A stretch of 64,000 nucleotides of DNA from Mycolicibacterium neworleansense (GTDB taxonomy: Bacteria; Actinomycetota; Actinomycetes; Mycobacteriales; Mycobacteriaceae). The stretch is taken from the NCBI RefSeq assembly GCF_001245615.1, contig NZ_CWKH01000001.1, positions 1,178,001 to 1,242,000 on the forward strand, read 5' to 3'. Positions 27,454-36,502 of the stretch are shown here, one piece after another. The position numbers were made by a program, and so were the translations under genes. Under the pieces are notes generated by a model that saw only the letters and a program-made list of their open reading frames with translations, searched no databases and was not told the DNA's origin. Positions within the stretch are counted from its first letter, which is position 1; the number at the start of each line of letters is the position of its first letter.

Positions 27454-28233
27454 ATGTACTTCACCTCTGAGACATCGGCGAGCGGTGTCACTGAACGCAG
27501 TTTCATTCTGGATGAGATCACCGGCGTGCTCTGGTCGCCGACAGTCGGAACGGTCGGCTCGCCGCTACTGCTGTTGGGGCACTCGGGCGGCATGCACAAG
27601 AAGGCGCCGGGGTTGGTGGCCACTGCACTGCACAGCGTGACCCGCCATGGGTTCGCCGTCGTGGCCATCGACGCTCCAGGTCATGGAGACCGGGCGCGCA
27701 ATCCTGAGGATCAACGGTGGAACGCGGCGATCCATCGGGCTCGGGAGGCCCGCCGGCCGATCGCCCCGATTGTCACCGAATACAGCATGTCGCTGGCCGA
27801 GCGTGCGGTACCGGAATGGAAGGCAACGCTGGACGCCCTGCAGGCATTGCCCGATGTTGGCGCCGGAGTTCCGATCGGCTACGGCGGTGTCTCGCTGGGC
27901 GTCGTGACCGGATTGCTGTTGACGGCGGTCGAAGCCCGGATCGCTGCCGTCAGCTTCGGCGCAGCCTTCGTGGACGACGACGCACTTCTCGAGGCGGCTC
28001 GAAAGATCACCGTTCCGGTCGAGTACCGGATACCGTGGGAAGCCGAGGAATTCGACCGGACCTCTGGGCTCGCATTGTTCGACGCCTTTGCTTCCAAAGA
28101 GAAAGCCCTCCACGCCCGTTCAGGCAGGCATCACCCGACGCCGGACTACGAGCGTGACAGTTCGGCGCAGTTCTTCGCCCGCCATCTGCTCCGCGCCGCC
28201 GACACGTTCAGCTCCGGAGCGGACCCTGGGTGA
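27454..28233 (+). CDS. alpha/beta hydrolase (dienelactone-hydrolase-like)
   Basis: A 259-residue cytosolic hydrolase. The first strand-turn has L-L-L-L-G-H-S-G-G-M-H; A-I-D-A-P-G-H-G-D-R follows. The nucleophile elbow is G-G-V-S-L-G (Ser between Val and Leu), and the probable acid and His lie in the last third. The general build resembles dienelactone hydrolases and X-Pro-type esterases; the substrate is unknown. GAGAGGCAAC before the ATG is an adequate ribosome-binding site. It overlaps the convergent AHSA1 gene by 26 bases. Confidence 0.8.
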   Translation: MYFTSETSASGVTERSFILDEITGVLWSPTVGTVGSPLLLLGHSGGMHKKAPGLVATALHSVTRHGFAVVAIDAPGHGDRARNPEDQRWNAAIHRAREARRPIAPIVTEYSMSLAERAVPEWKATLDALQALPDVGAGVPIGYGGVSLGVVTGLLLTAVEARIAAVSFGAAFVDDDALLEAARKITVPVEYRIPWEAEEFDRTSGLALFDAFASKEKALHARSGRHHPTPDYERDSSAQFFARHLLRAADTFSSGADPG

Positions 28234-28684
28234 AACGGGCGAGTTGATCGGCGACGGTGCCCCAACCCTCGGCGAAGCCGAGTTCGACATGGCGGTTCTT
28301 GGCGGCCGGGTCACCGTGGCGCGCCACGATGCGGTAGTCGGTTCCGTCCGCGTGGTCCCGCAAGGTGATTTCGGCCGTCATCGCGATGGGCGCGGGGTTC
28401 GCTGGGCGCCACCGGCTGTCGACGGCGTTGGTGAACACCAAGCGCTCGAACTCGTCGACAAGCAGGAAGCACGCATCCAGATGCGGCACGAATTCGCCGC
28501 CGTCCTCACTCATCCGCGTGACAAACGCGCCACCTGGCCGGACCTCCAACCGCTCCACGCGGCACAGCATCGGCGCCGGGATCCACCACTGCGCCAAGCT
28601 GTCCGGATCGGTCCATGCGTTCCACACTGCCTTGCGTGGCGCGCGGATGATGCGCTCGATGCTGAGGTCGAGATCAGGATTCAT
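28208..28684 (-). CDS. SRPBCC (AHSA1-like) protein
   Basis: A 158-residue START-like/AHSA1 protein. It opens with I-E-R-I-I-R-A-P-R-K-A-V-W-N-A-W-T-D-P-D-S-L-A-Q-W-W, then G-G-A-F-V-T-R-M and E-I-T-L-R-D-H-A-D-G-T, and ends with G-W-G-T-V-A-D-Q-L-A-R-F. Such proteins bind small hydrophobic ligands. Its start overlaps the stop of the ArsR-type regulator by 11 bases, the common regulator-AHSA1 pair in actinobacteria, implying co-expression and perhaps ligand supply to or from the regulator. Confidence 0.87.
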   Translation of the reverse strand: MNPDLDLSIERIIRAPRKAVWNAWTDPDSLAQWWIPAPMLCRVERLEVRPGGAFVTRMSEDGGEFVPHLDACFLLVDEFERLVFTNAVDSRWRPANPAPIAMTAEITLRDHADGTDYRIVARHGDPAAKNRHVELGFAEGWGTVADQLARFTQGPLRS

Positions 28685-29021
28685 GTGATGTGCCTTTCGT
28701 GGGCTTGGTGACGAACTGTTCCAGGCGGTCGGTGCGTTCCTCCCAAACGCTCCGCTGCTCGGTCAGCCAGTCTTCGACGACCGCGAGCCGTTCCCGGTTG
28801 AGCTTGCAGGTGCGCACGCGGCCGACCTTCGCCGTGTGGATCAGGCCGGTCGATTCGAGCATCCGCACGTGCTTCATGAAGGACGGGAGCGTCATGGTGG
28901 CTTCAACGGCCAGATCGCCGACACTCGCCGGCCCGCGCCCGAGCTGGTGGATCACCGCCCTCCTGGTCGGGTCTGCAAGTGCCAGGAAGACGTCGTCGAG
29001 GTCGACCGCATACTGTGCCAC
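28674..29021 (-). CDS. ArsR-type winged-helix repressor
   Basis: A 115-residue regulator: F-L-A-L-A-D-P-T-R-R-A-V-I-H-Q-L, then V-G-D-L-A-V-E-A-T-M-T-L-P-S-F-M-K-H-V-R-M-L-E-S as helix-turn-helix, then a wing K-V-G-R-V-R-T-C-K-L. No Cys pair of metal-sensing members is present, so it is of the non-metal SdpR-like group that travels with AHSA1 proteins. A palindrome plus a third half-site lies immediately upstream of the start, strongly suggesting autorepression. Confidence 0.87.
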   Translation of the reverse strand: MAQYAVDLDDVFLALADPTRRAVIHQLGRGPASVGDLAVEATMTLPSFMKHVRMLESTGLIHTAKVGRVRTCKLNRERLAVVEDWLTEQRSVWEERTDRLEQFVTKPTKGTSHES

Positions 29022-29025
29022 AAGG

Positions 29026-29073
29026 CTAAGTATCTATCAGGACGATACTTAGCGCAAGGGCTAAGTATCTATC
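29026..29073 (-). promoter_or_regulatory. three-half-site operator of the ArsR-AHSA1 unit
   Basis: GCTAAGTATC (29026-29035) faces GATACTTAGC (29044-29053) as a perfect 10-bp inverted repeat with an 8-base centre. GCTAAGTATCTATC recurs as an exact 14-base direct repeat at 29026 and 29060. The first half-site ends only five bases from the repressor start, so binding would block transcription or initiation. Confidence 0.7.
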
Positions 29074-29102
29074 GCAGTCGCACGCGCGTGCTGCACGTGC
29101 TA

Positions 29103-29966
29103 TCACTCACCGGCGAGTCGGTTCAACCGCGAATCTGCTTGCTTCAGGGCCGCTTCGGTGGTGTGCAATCGTCGCTGCAGCGCACGGGCCGACTGCTCCG
29201 CATCATTCAGTTGCGTGGCGGCGGTCTCGATGTCGCGCTCGGCGGCGGCGAGGGTCTCGAGCAGTTTCTCGTAGCGCCTGCGTGCGGTGTTTACCTCGCG
29301 CCGGCGTTCGGCCACGGCGGCGAGCGCATCGTCATGTGCGGCCCGCGCGGCGTCGACTTCGGCCGCGGCAGTTTCGCGTCCGCGCCGGGCCTCATCGATC
29401 GCGCCGGTGTCCGGAGGCGTCGGCTTCTTCTTCGACGGCGGTGACGAAGTCCGCGGCACCGACCCGTTGGCCGACCGGGCGCGTGCGCCCACCGCGGACG
29501 ACGCTCCGAAGTCACCGAAGCCCGACCACTCTTCCGGCTTGGAAAGTCGGCCCAAGCGGGTGGCGACGTCGGGATCGGCGACCGCGGCCTGCAGCGTGGC
29601 GGTGACGTCGTCGCGCATCGCCGGCGTCGGATCCTGGCGGGCCGCGGCGAACCCGGCGCGGGCCAGTTCCTGCACCAGCCGACGCTGCACCGCGGACAAC
29701 TCGCGGATCCGCTGTCCGTCCATGGCGGCATGCGCGTCGCGCAACTCGTCATGCAGCTCTGTCAATCGCTGCCGCATCGTCTCGTCGGTCAGCGCGAGGA
29801 GGTTCACCACCCACGCGGCCGTCGTCGGACGTCGTGCAGCGGCGATCACCTTGGCTGCGTCCGCGTCACCACGCTTCCTCGCGGCCGCCACGAACTCATT
29901 GCGGCGGGCGGTGAATTCATCCGGACGCACGCGGTAGAGCGCGTCGAGGTCGTCTTCGACGGTCAT
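29103..29966 (-). CDS. coiled-coil conserved hypothetical protein
   Basis: A 287-residue Ala/Arg/Glu-rich protein. The N-terminal part (about 1-130) is helical with R-P-T-T-A-A-W-V-V-N-L-L-A, a motif of a mycobacterial hypothetical family. A low-complexity linker with S-K-K-K-P-T-P-P follows. Residues 170-287 are a long heptad-like coiled coil (E-T-A-A-A-E-V-D-A-A-R-A-A, then L-E-T-L-A-A-A-E-R-D-I-E). No enzyme motif is present. The N-terminal part seems intended for binding and the coil for assembly, but its role is unknown. Confidence 0.72.
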   Translation of the reverse strand: MTVEDDLDALYRVRPDEFTARRNEFVAAARKRGDADAAKVIAAARRPTTAAWVVNLLALTDETMRQRLTELHDELRDAHAAMDGQRIRELSAVQRRLVQELARAGFAAARQDPTPAMRDDVTATLQAAVADPDVATRLGRLSKPEEWSGFGDFGASSAVGARARSANGSVPRTSSPPSKKKPTPPDTGAIDEARRGRETAAAEVDAARAAHDDALAAVAERRREVNTARRRYEKLLETLAAAERDIETAATQLNDAEQSARALQRRLHTTEAALKQADSRLNRLAGE

Positions 29967-30045
29967 CGCTGCGACCGCTTGACGAGGTAAGCCACCCGCT
30001 GATATTCGCAGATCACGGAGCTATGTGAGGTGCAACGCGACGAGG

Positions 30046-30498
30046 TTAGTCCGTCCAGACCACCTTGTCGGTGCCACCGGCATCCCGATAGACAACGCTG
30101 TCGGGCGCTGTGCCGCTCCGTACGTCGAAGTACACCCGCCCGGATGTCTGGGTGCCCATGGCGATCGGCTGGTTGGGCAGACCGTCTGTCTGGTTGCCCT
30201 TCATGTTCGCGTAGGTGGAACTGTTGACTGCCCGCGCGTTGAAATCTGCGATGTTGGGCGTGGGAAAGCCACTCACAGCTCGGGCCGTGACATCCGAGTA
30301 CCAGATGCCGTCGTTGTGGCCACTGGGTTGCAAGTTACTCACGGTGTAGTCGATGGCGCCACCGGGACTGGGAACCTCTGCGGTCTGGCCGAACTGCAGG
30401 GCTTCCGGATCGGCGAATGCCGTCGGCGCCAACACTCCGGCTGCTGCGATGCCCGCGGCCGCCACCGTCGATTTCAATGCGATCTTCGTGAATGCCAC
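30046..30498 (-). CDS. MPT63-family (DUF1942) secreted protein
   Basis: A 150-residue secreted protein with signal peptide ending T-A-F-A-D (about residue 29). The mature part matches the MPT63 immunoglobulin-like family: V-S-N-L-Q-P-S-G, W-x-x-x-V-T-A-R-A-V-x-G-x-x-T-P-x-x-x-x-F-N-A-R, then I-A-M-G-T-Q-T-S-G-R-V-Y-F-D-V and a terminal V-V-W-T-D. MPT63 is an abundant culture-filtrate antigen of unknown function. It has AAGGGAGTTTGACGTGGC before the ATG, with AAGGGAG a little far but usable. It stands after the molybdenum-hydroxylase operon. Confidence 0.82.
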   Translation of the reverse strand: MAFTKIALKSTVAAAGIAAAGVLAPTAFADPEALQFGQTAEVPSPGGAIDYTVSNLQPSGHNDGIWYSDVTARAVSGFPTPNIADFNARAVNSSTYANMKGNQTDGLPNQPIAMGTQTSGRVYFDVRSGTAPDSVVYRDAGGTDKVVWTD

Positions 30499-30578
30499 GT
30501 CAAACTCCCTTCGCCATGTCCTGACTCGCAGGAGTGGCTACTTTCTTGCATTCGACGGGTTAGCCATCCTCGGCGATC

Positions 30579-31580
30579 TCAAACCTGCTGGTCGATTCCT
30601 CGGTCGACGGTCGCCAAGGTGAGGGCTCGAACAATGCTGTGGCGGCCGAGGTCGACCTTGAAGGCGTTTTGCGTGAGCGGTTGGGCATCATCCATCGCGA
30701 TGGTTGCGGCGGTGTGGAACGCCTGTGCGTCGGGCCGTTGCCCGATCAGGCTTGATTCGGACGCATACAGTCGCCAGGGTTTGGCCGCTACACCACCCAG
30801 GGCGAGGGCAGCGCCGATGATCACACCGTCCTCGATGCGCAGGCCTGCGGCGGCGGAGACGAGCGCGAAGGCATAGCTGTGCCGGTCACGAACCTTCAAG
30901 TACCAACAGTGATCGTTGAAATCCGACGGCGGCAGTTCGATCCCGAGGATCAGCTCGTGCGGTTGCAGCGTGTTGTCGATCTCGGGCGTCTGGCCTGGGA
31001 GCGCGAAGAACTGGCCGATCGGAATGCGGCGTCGTCCCGTCGAGTCCTGCACGTGCACGACCGCGTCCAGCATGGCGAAGGCCACCGCCATGTCAGACGG
31101 GTGGATCGCCACGCAGTGGTCACTGGCGCCGAAAATGGCGTGCTCACGGTGAAACCCGTTGATTGCGGCGCAACCGCTTCCTGGTTTGCGCTTGTTGCAC
31201 TCGGAGAAGGCAGTCTGCATGAAGTAGGGGCATCGGGTGCGCTGCAACAGATTTCCACCTGTCGTGGCCATGTTGCGCAATTGTGTGGTGGCTCCGCTGA
31301 GGATGGCGTGCGACACCACCGGGTAGTGCGTGCGGATGAGGTGGTGGTTGGCCAGCGCGCTGTTGGTCACGCCGGCTTCGATGAACACCCCGCCGGTGTC
31401 GGTGGTGGTGATCGACGTCATCGCGAGTCGGCGAAGGTCGATCAACGCGGTGGGTTGCTCGACGCCGGTCTTCATTAGATCGAAGAGGTTCGTTCCGCCG
31501 GCAAAGTACGTGGCGCCGTCCGTGGCCGCGTCGATGGCGTCGTCGACGGATTCGGCATGCCGAAAGTCGAAAGCCTTCAT
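30579..31580 (-). CDS. FAD subunit of a molybdenum hydroxylase (xanthine-dehydrogenase family)
   Basis: A 333-residue FAD-binding subunit. A-G-G-T-N-L-F-D-L-M and T-T-G-G-N-L-L-Q-R-T are the FAD-binding loops. After the second loop comes R-C-P-Y-F then C-N-K-R-K-P-G-S-G-C-A-A, matching the extra 4Fe-4S loop found in PaoB-type and 4-hydroxybenzoyl-CoA-reductase-type subunits. The C-terminal CO-dehydrogenase-flavoprotein domain follows. It passes electrons from the iron-sulphur subunit to the final acceptor. The ATG at 31580 overlaps the stop of the 2Fe-2S gene (ATGA), so it is last in the operon; the longer open frame upstream belongs to another reading. Confidence 0.9.
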   Translation of the reverse strand: MKAFDFRHAESVDDAIDAATDGATYFAGGTNLFDLMKTGVEQPTALIDLRRLAMTSITTTDTGGVFIEAGVTNSALANHHLIRTHYPVVSHAILSGATTQLRNMATTGGNLLQRTRCPYFMQTAFSECNKRKPGSGCAAINGFHREHAIFGASDHCVAIHPSDMAVAFAMLDAVVHVQDSTGRRRIPIGQFFALPGQTPEIDNTLQPHELILGIELPPSDFNDHCWYLKVRDRHSYAFALVSAAAGLRIEDGVIIGAALALGGVAAKPWRLYASESSLIGQRPDAQAFHTAATIAMDDAQPLTQNAFKVDLGRHSIVRALTLATVDRGIDQQV

Positions 31581-32158
31581 GCCGACTCGCCGTGGGCGGC
31601 GCTTTCGATAGCGTCGACGATGTTGGCGTACGCACCGCACCGGCAGATGTTTCCTGCCATGCGTTCCCGGATTTCGTCCTTGGTCAACCGCGAGCAGCCG
31701 GCCAGAACGTCGTTCCTGGTGCCATCGAAGGTCACCATACTGAGATCGCCGCGCCGGTGCTCGGCCAGCATTGCGTGGGCTGACGATATCTGACCGGGAG
31801 TGCAGTAGCCGCACTGAAATCCGTCGCACTCAAGGAACGCTTGTTGCAGCGGGTGCAGGTCGTCGCCGTCAGCGATTCCTTCGATGGTCAGGACGTCGGA
31901 TCCGTCGACAGATGCGGCCAGTGTCAGGCAGCTGACCACGCGTTCGCCGTTGACCGAAACCGTGCAGGCTCCGCACAAGCCTTGGTCGCACCCCTTTTTG
32001 GTGCCGGTCAGATACAGCCGCTCCCGCAGCAGGTCGAGCAGGCTGGAGCGCACGTCGACGGTGATGCTGTGGATTGTTCCGTTGATGCGCAGACGCAGAT
32101 CGTATTGGTTGGTCACGCTGGGTTCCGTTTCAGCAATACAGATCTCGCCGTTGTTCAC
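31577..32158 (-). CDS. 2Fe-2S subunit of the molybdenum hydroxylase
   Basis: A 193-residue protein with two 2Fe-2S clusters. The plant-type ferredoxin site is C-D-Q-G-L-C-G-A-C-T-V followed by a later C. The helical-domain site is C-G-Y-C-T-P-G-Q with C-R-C-G. A 20-residue N-terminal extension has no twin-Arg motif that I can see, so the complex is probably cytosolic, unlike E. coli PaoABC. Its start overlaps the large-subunit stop by 4 bases and its stop overlaps the FAD-subunit start by 4 bases. Confidence 0.92.
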   Translation of the reverse strand: MNNGEICIAETEPSVTNQYDLRLRINGTIHSITVDVRSSLLDLLRERLYLTGTKKGCDQGLCGACTVSVNGERVVSCLTLAASVDGSDVLTIEGIADGDDLHPLQQAFLECDGFQCGYCTPGQISSAHAMLAEHRRGDLSMVTFDGTRNDVLAGCSRLTKDEIRERMAGNICRCGAYANIVDAIESAAHGESA

Positions 32159-34386
32159 GACCCGACCTTCGGTGGCTGATAGGGCGCCATGAGATCCTCC
32201 AGGATGATGGGCAGGTCGCGTATCCGCTTGCCTGTGGCGTGGTGGATGGCATTGGCGATGGCGGCCGGCACGCCGCAGGTGCCGATCTCACCGATGCCGC
32301 GCACACCGATCGGATCCAGCGCGTAGTCGGGATGCTCGAGGAAGGAGATGTCGAATTCGGGGCGGTCGGCATGCGTGGGCAGGTAATACTCGCCGATCGG
32401 CAGTGCGGACGCCTCGTCGTAGGGAACGTGTTCCATCAGTGCCATGCCGAGGCCAAACGTGATGCCGCCCATCACCTGGCTGCGAGCCAGCTTCGGGTTG
32501 AGCACCCGACCGCAATCCATCACGGCGACCCAGCGGACGACGCTGGCCCGTCCGATGTCTTCGTCGACCTCGACCTCGCAGAAATGCGCGCCGAACGACT
32601 GGACCGTGTGTGTTTCCTGACCACCGGCATCACTGCTGGTCGAAAAGCTCAACTGGTCGCGGTAAGCCGCTGCGGCGGCGGGGCTCAGGGCGGTGATGTC
32701 CACGGTCGCGGGGTCGGTGCCGAAGTATGGCGAACCACGGTCGGCAGTCAGGGCGGCGATGAACCGGTGCTTCCATTCGCCGCCGGCGGCGAACACCGCG
32801 GAGCCCACCGTGGCAGTCGTCTGGGATGCGCCGCTGTAGGGCGCTGAAGGGAACGACGAATCACCCGACATGAAGCTCACGCGGTCCATGGCGAGGCCGG
32901 TCGCGTCGGCGGCCACCTGCGTCATCACGGTGCGCACACCAGTACCGATTTCATGGGTAGCCGACGAGAAGTGCACGAATCCATCCGCGTCGGTGTCGAC
33001 CCGGCATCCGGCCGGCATTCGGCGCCCGGGATAGGTCGCCGTGGCCATTCCCCAACCGATTTGGACTCCCCGGCGCCGCATCGCCCGCGGCGCGGCCGCG
33101 CGATCGTGCCACCCGAATCGTTGTGCACCCGCCTCGTAGCACTGCAACAGATGCTTGCCCGACCAGGGCTTCCCACTGGCCTGGTCGATGTCGGCGTGAT
33201 TGCGGATCCGGAGTTCCAGAGGATCGACTCCGCTACGTTCGGCAAGTTCGTCAATGGCCACTTCGAGGGCGAACAAACCCGGCGCCTCACCTGGGCCACG
33301 CATGAAACACGGAGTGGGGGCATTGATCCGGGCCGCGCGGTGCGACACCACCAGATGCGGTGAGGTGTAGAGGAACCTAGTGGAAATGCCTGCGGGCTCG
33401 CAGAAGTGGGCCACCGTGGACGTCTCGGTCACGGTGTGATGTTCGGTGCTGAGAATCTGGGCGTTCTGATCGGCGATGAGGGTGACGTCTTGCTCGGTGC
33501 GCGGGCGATGTCCGGTGGAGGTGAACATCTGGTCGCGGGTGAGCACCAGCTTGACGGGCCGGCCGACGGCCCGGCTGGCGACAGCGCAAAGGACGACGTG
33601 CATCCACAGGAAGCTCTTGGACCCGAATGCGCCCCCCACCAATGGCGAAAGGATGCGGATCCGGTCCTCGGCAATGCCCAGATACGCTGCCAGCGTCGCC
33701 TGTTCGCCCGCGATCCATCGGGTGCTGTCGTGCACGGTCAGGTGATCACCGTCCCACTGCGCGATGGTCGACGACAGCTCGATCGGGTAATGCGCATTCA
33801 TCGGTGTCGTGTAGCGAGCATCGACGCGATTGGCCGCCGCGCCCTCGCGAGGTGTCTCGCCCCGATGGTCCTGCAGTTTCTCTTCTTCCAGTTTCACGAA
33901 GTGATCCGGAAGATAGCTGCCATGGCGGATCTGGCCGTCCTTCCTGTCCGGGATGGTCGGCTGCTCGAGCACTGCGCGGGCCGTCATCTGCGCCGGAAGC
34001 ACCTCGTAGTCCACGGCGAACTGAGAGGCCGCCTCCATGGCGTTCTCCAGTGAGTCGGCGACCAACAACGCCAGGTGCTGACCGACGTACTGCACGGTCA
34101 GATCGGAAAGCGGCGGCCGTCGCTCCAACGGTAGATCAAAGGTGAGCTCGCGCGGCAATTGCTGTAGCACAGGGCAATTCAGCGGCGTGAGGACGTGCAG
34201 AACACCAGGTGCCCGATTGACTCGGTCCGTGGTGTGGCGCAGCGATTGCTCGATGACGTGCCCGTGCGGGATCTGCGTCTGCACCAGGACCGCATGCACC
34301 AAGCCGGGGATGACAACGTCGGCGGCGTAGCGAGCCTGCCCGGTCACCTTGTCGACTCCTTCGACACGGCTCACCGGCTCTCCCAT
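32155..34386 (-). CDS. molybdenum-cofactor-binding large subunit of the hydroxylase
   Basis: About 743 residues of the xanthine-dehydrogenase/aldehyde-oxidase family. The N-terminal hammerhead domain has G-Q-A-R-Y-A-A-D, the Moco domain has G-G-A-F-G-S-K and R-G-P-G-E-A-P-G, and the conserved Glu base is likely in R-G-I-G-E-I-G-T near the C-terminus. The overall type is PaoC/YagR-like. It would hydroxylate an aldehyde or a (hetero)aromatic ring carbon using water. The ATG at 34386 has GGAGG six bases upstream; longer frames lack it. It starts 50 bases after the OYE gene in a nine-gene operon. Confidence 0.9.
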   Translation of the reverse strand: MGEPVSRVEGVDKVTGQARYAADVVIPGLVHAVLVQTQIPHGHVIEQSLRHTTDRVNRAPGVLHVLTPLNCPVLQQLPRELTFDLPLERRPPLSDLTVQYVGQHLALLVADSLENAMEAASQFAVDYEVLPAQMTARAVLEQPTIPDRKDGQIRHGSYLPDHFVKLEEEKLQDHRGETPREGAAANRVDARYTTPMNAHYPIELSSTIAQWDGDHLTVHDSTRWIAGEQATLAAYLGIAEDRIRILSPLVGGAFGSKSFLWMHVVLCAVASRAVGRPVKLVLTRDQMFTSTGHRPRTEQDVTLIADQNAQILSTEHHTVTETSTVAHFCEPAGISTRFLYTSPHLVVSHRAARINAPTPCFMRGPGEAPGLFALEVAIDELAERSGVDPLELRIRNHADIDQASGKPWSGKHLLQCYEAGAQRFGWHDRAAAPRAMRRRGVQIGWGMATATYPGRRMPAGCRVDTDADGFVHFSSATHEIGTGVRTVMTQVAADATGLAMDRVSFMSGDSSFPSAPYSGASQTTATVGSAVFAAGGEWKHRFIAALTADRGSPYFGTDPATVDITALSPAAAAAYRDQLSFSTSSDAGGQETHTVQSFGAHFCEVEVDEDIGRASVVRWVAVMDCGRVLNPKLARSQVMGGITFGLGMALMEHVPYDEASALPIGEYYLPTHADRPEFDISFLEHPDYALDPIGVRGIGEIGTCGVPAAIANAIHHATGKRIRDLPIILEDLMAPYQPPKVGS

Positions 34387-34436
34387 GGTGCCTCCATCAT
34401 GTCTCATCGCTCGTTGTCGCGCATGCCACGCAGGGC

Positions 34437-35525
34437 TCATGTGAAGGCACGGCTGTATTGGGGCGGGTAGGGCAGGACCACGCCGGTACGCCGGGCCGCG
34501 TCGCGGACCCAGTTCGGGTTGCGCAACAGGGCTCGCGCCACGAAGATGGCATCGGCTTCGCCACCGGAGATGATCGCTTCAGCCTGTTCGGCTTCGGTGA
34601 TCAACCCAACCGATGTCGTCGCGATGTCCGCCTCGGCCCGCACCCGCTTGGCGAACGGCACCTGGTAGCCCGGAAACACCGGGATCCTGGCGTCGGGAAC
34701 GGCTCCCCCGGAGGAGACATCGACCAGGTCGACACCTGCCGTCTTCAACTCGGCGGCCAGCACGACGGTGTCCTCGACAGTCCATCCGGGACGCGGGTCG
34801 TCGGTGTCACCGGCAAGCCAGTCGGTCGCCGACACTCGGAAGAACAGCGGCAGGTGGTCGGGCCAGGCCTCCCGTACCGCGGCGGCCACCTCCAGGGCAA
34901 ATCGCATCCGATTACCGAGCGTCCCGCCGTACTCGTCGGTGCGCACGTTCGCTTGCGGTGACAGAAACTGGTGGATGAGATAGCCATGCGCCCCGTGGAT
35001 TTCGAGGACCCGGAACCCCGCGGCGACCGCCCTGCGGGCAGCGTCGGCGAAGGCCGTCACGATGCGTCCGATCTCAGCGCGGCTCAGTTCGCCGGGGACA
35101 GGGTGGCGGCCGAAGGCTATCGGACTGGGACCCACTGTCGTCCAGGGCTCGGGTTGGCGGGCCGGGTCGGGCCATGGGCGGCCGGTGGATCCCTTCCGGC
35201 CGGCGTGCACGATCTGGATTCCGGGGACGGCGCCGTGGCCGGAGATGAACCCGGTCAATCGCCGAAATCCGGGCACCTGTGCGTCGTTCCACAATCCGAG
35301 GTCATAGATGCTACTGCGGCCGACCGGGTTGACGGCGGTGGCCTCGACCATCGCCAGCGCGACCCCGCCGATCGCGCGGGCACCGAAATGTTGCAGATGC
35401 CAATCGGTGGGAGTGCCGGCCTCGGGTCCGTCGACGACCGCCGCGAACTGCATCATCGGCGACATCCACGCCCGGTGGGCGAACGTGACATCGCGCAGGG
35501 TCAGGGGACTGAAGAGACCGGGCAT
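34437..35525 (-). CDS. old yellow enzyme-type NADH:flavin oxidoreductase
   Basis: A 362-residue FMN TIM-barrel of the YqjM-like OYE class. It has L-F-S-P-L-T-L-R-D-V-T at the start, I-Q-I-V-H-A-G-R-K-G-S, and active-site E-I-H-G-A-H-G-Y-L-I-H-Q-F-L-S-P. R-T-D-E-Y-G-G-T-L-x-N-R-M-R-F follows, with V-G-L-I-T-E near the phosphate-binding end. It reduces activated C=C bonds, a step expected in a ring-reduction or side-chain pathway. Its start shares one base with the stop of the amidohydrolase (TGATG). Confidence 0.92.
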   Translation of the reverse strand: MPGLFSPLTLRDVTFAHRAWMSPMMQFAAVVDGPEAGTPTDWHLQHFGARAIGGVALAMVEATAVNPVGRSSIYDLGLWNDAQVPGFRRLTGFISGHGAVPGIQIVHAGRKGSTGRPWPDPARQPEPWTTVGPSPIAFGRHPVPGELSRAEIGRIVTAFADAARRAVAAGFRVLEIHGAHGYLIHQFLSPQANVRTDEYGGTLGNRMRFALEVAAAVREAWPDHLPLFFRVSATDWLAGDTDDPRPGWTVEDTVVLAAELKTAGVDLVDVSSGGAVPDARIPVFPGYQVPFAKRVRAEADIATTSVGLITEAEQAEAIISGGEADAIFVARALLRNPNWVRDAARRTGVVLPYPPQYSRAFT

Positions 35526-36502
35526 CAGTTCATCCCCAGAAACGCTCGCGCCGCTCGCGCCAATGCGTTCTCGTCGGGGCCGTGTTTGACCGCGAACCGT
35601 ACGGGTTCGGCCTCGGCCATGTCGAACGGGTAGTCACTGCCGCACACGACCTTGTCTTTCCCGGCAATCTCGCAGAGCAGCTCGAGCTGGGGTGCGTCAT
35701 GGGTGACCGTGTCGAAGTAGAGGTCCCGGATCACCGCGGAGGGCAGCCGGGTGCATCCCGCTCGCACGTCGGCGCGGGCGCGCCAGCCGTGATCCCAGCG
35801 GCCGAGCAATCCCGGGGCGCAGCCACCGCCGTGCAGGAAGCAGATGCGCAGGGCCGGCAGCTCATCCTTGAGTCCGCTGAGGATCAGATTCGCGACGGCG
35901 GTGGCGGTTTCGACGGGGTTCCCGATGAGATTGGCCAGGTAGTAGTCCGCCCATTCCGGTCGCCCGATCTGCATTGGGTGGACCAGTACGGAAAGGTCGA
36001 GGCGGGCCGCCTCGGAAACGATGTGCCGCAGTATCCCGTGGTGCAGCGATCCACCGTCGACCACCGGAGGGATGGCGACCCCGGCGATGCCGTCAGCGTC
36101 ACGCAGGGCGGTGAGCTGGGTGGTCACCAGTTCCGGTGTGCCCAGGCTGACGATACCCAGGCCCAGCAGCTTTCCGTCCGCGCGGCTCACGACATCGGCC
36201 AGCGACGTGTTGAAGGCCCGGGCGTAGTCGGTGCCTGCCGCGTCGTCGGTGAGCGGAAAGGCGAACGGTGGCGCTGAGAGCACCCGCACCGCGACCCCGG
36301 CACGTGCCATGTCCTCGATGATGGCGGCCTCGTCGCTCATCGCCTCGGTGGCGATCGACAACGGCAGGTCACCAAGATACAGCTGGCCTTCGCGATCGTT
36401 CATCGGTCCGTACGGTGCGCCGGCCGGCAACCCGAACAGATCGCGCGGGAGCCAATGGGCGTGGACGTCGATGACGCCCTGCGGGTGTGTGCCGGCGCTC
36501 AT
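35525..36502 (-). CDS. ACMSD-like amidohydrolase (amidohydrolase_2 family)
   Basis: A 325-residue metal-dependent hydrolase/decarboxylase. D-V-H-A-H-W-L-P at residues 12-19 supplies the first two metal His. V-H-P-M-Q and F-L-H-G-G-G follow, and C-G-S-D-Y-P-F-D carries the catalytic Asp. This is the pattern of 2-amino-3-carboxymuconate semialdehyde decarboxylase and related non-oxidative decarboxylases, so decarboxylation of a ring-cleavage or aromatic acid intermediate is plausible. It overlaps the cupin gene by 4 bases. Confidence 0.9.
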   Translation of the reverse strand: MSAGTHPQGVIDVHAHWLPRDLFGLPAGAPYGPMNDREGQLYLGDLPLSIATEAMSDEAAIIEDMARAGVAVRVLSAPPFAFPLTDDAAGTDYARAFNTSLADVVSRADGKLLGLGIVSLGTPELVTTQLTALRDADGIAGVAIPPVVDGGSLHHGILRHIVSEAARLDLSVLVHPMQIGRPEWADYYLANLIGNPVETATAVANLILSGLKDELPALRICFLHGGGCAPGLLGRWDHGWRARADVRAGCTRLPSAVIRDLYFDTVTHDAPQLELLCEIAGKDKVVCGSDYPFDMAEAEPVRFAVKHGPDENALARAARAFLGMN

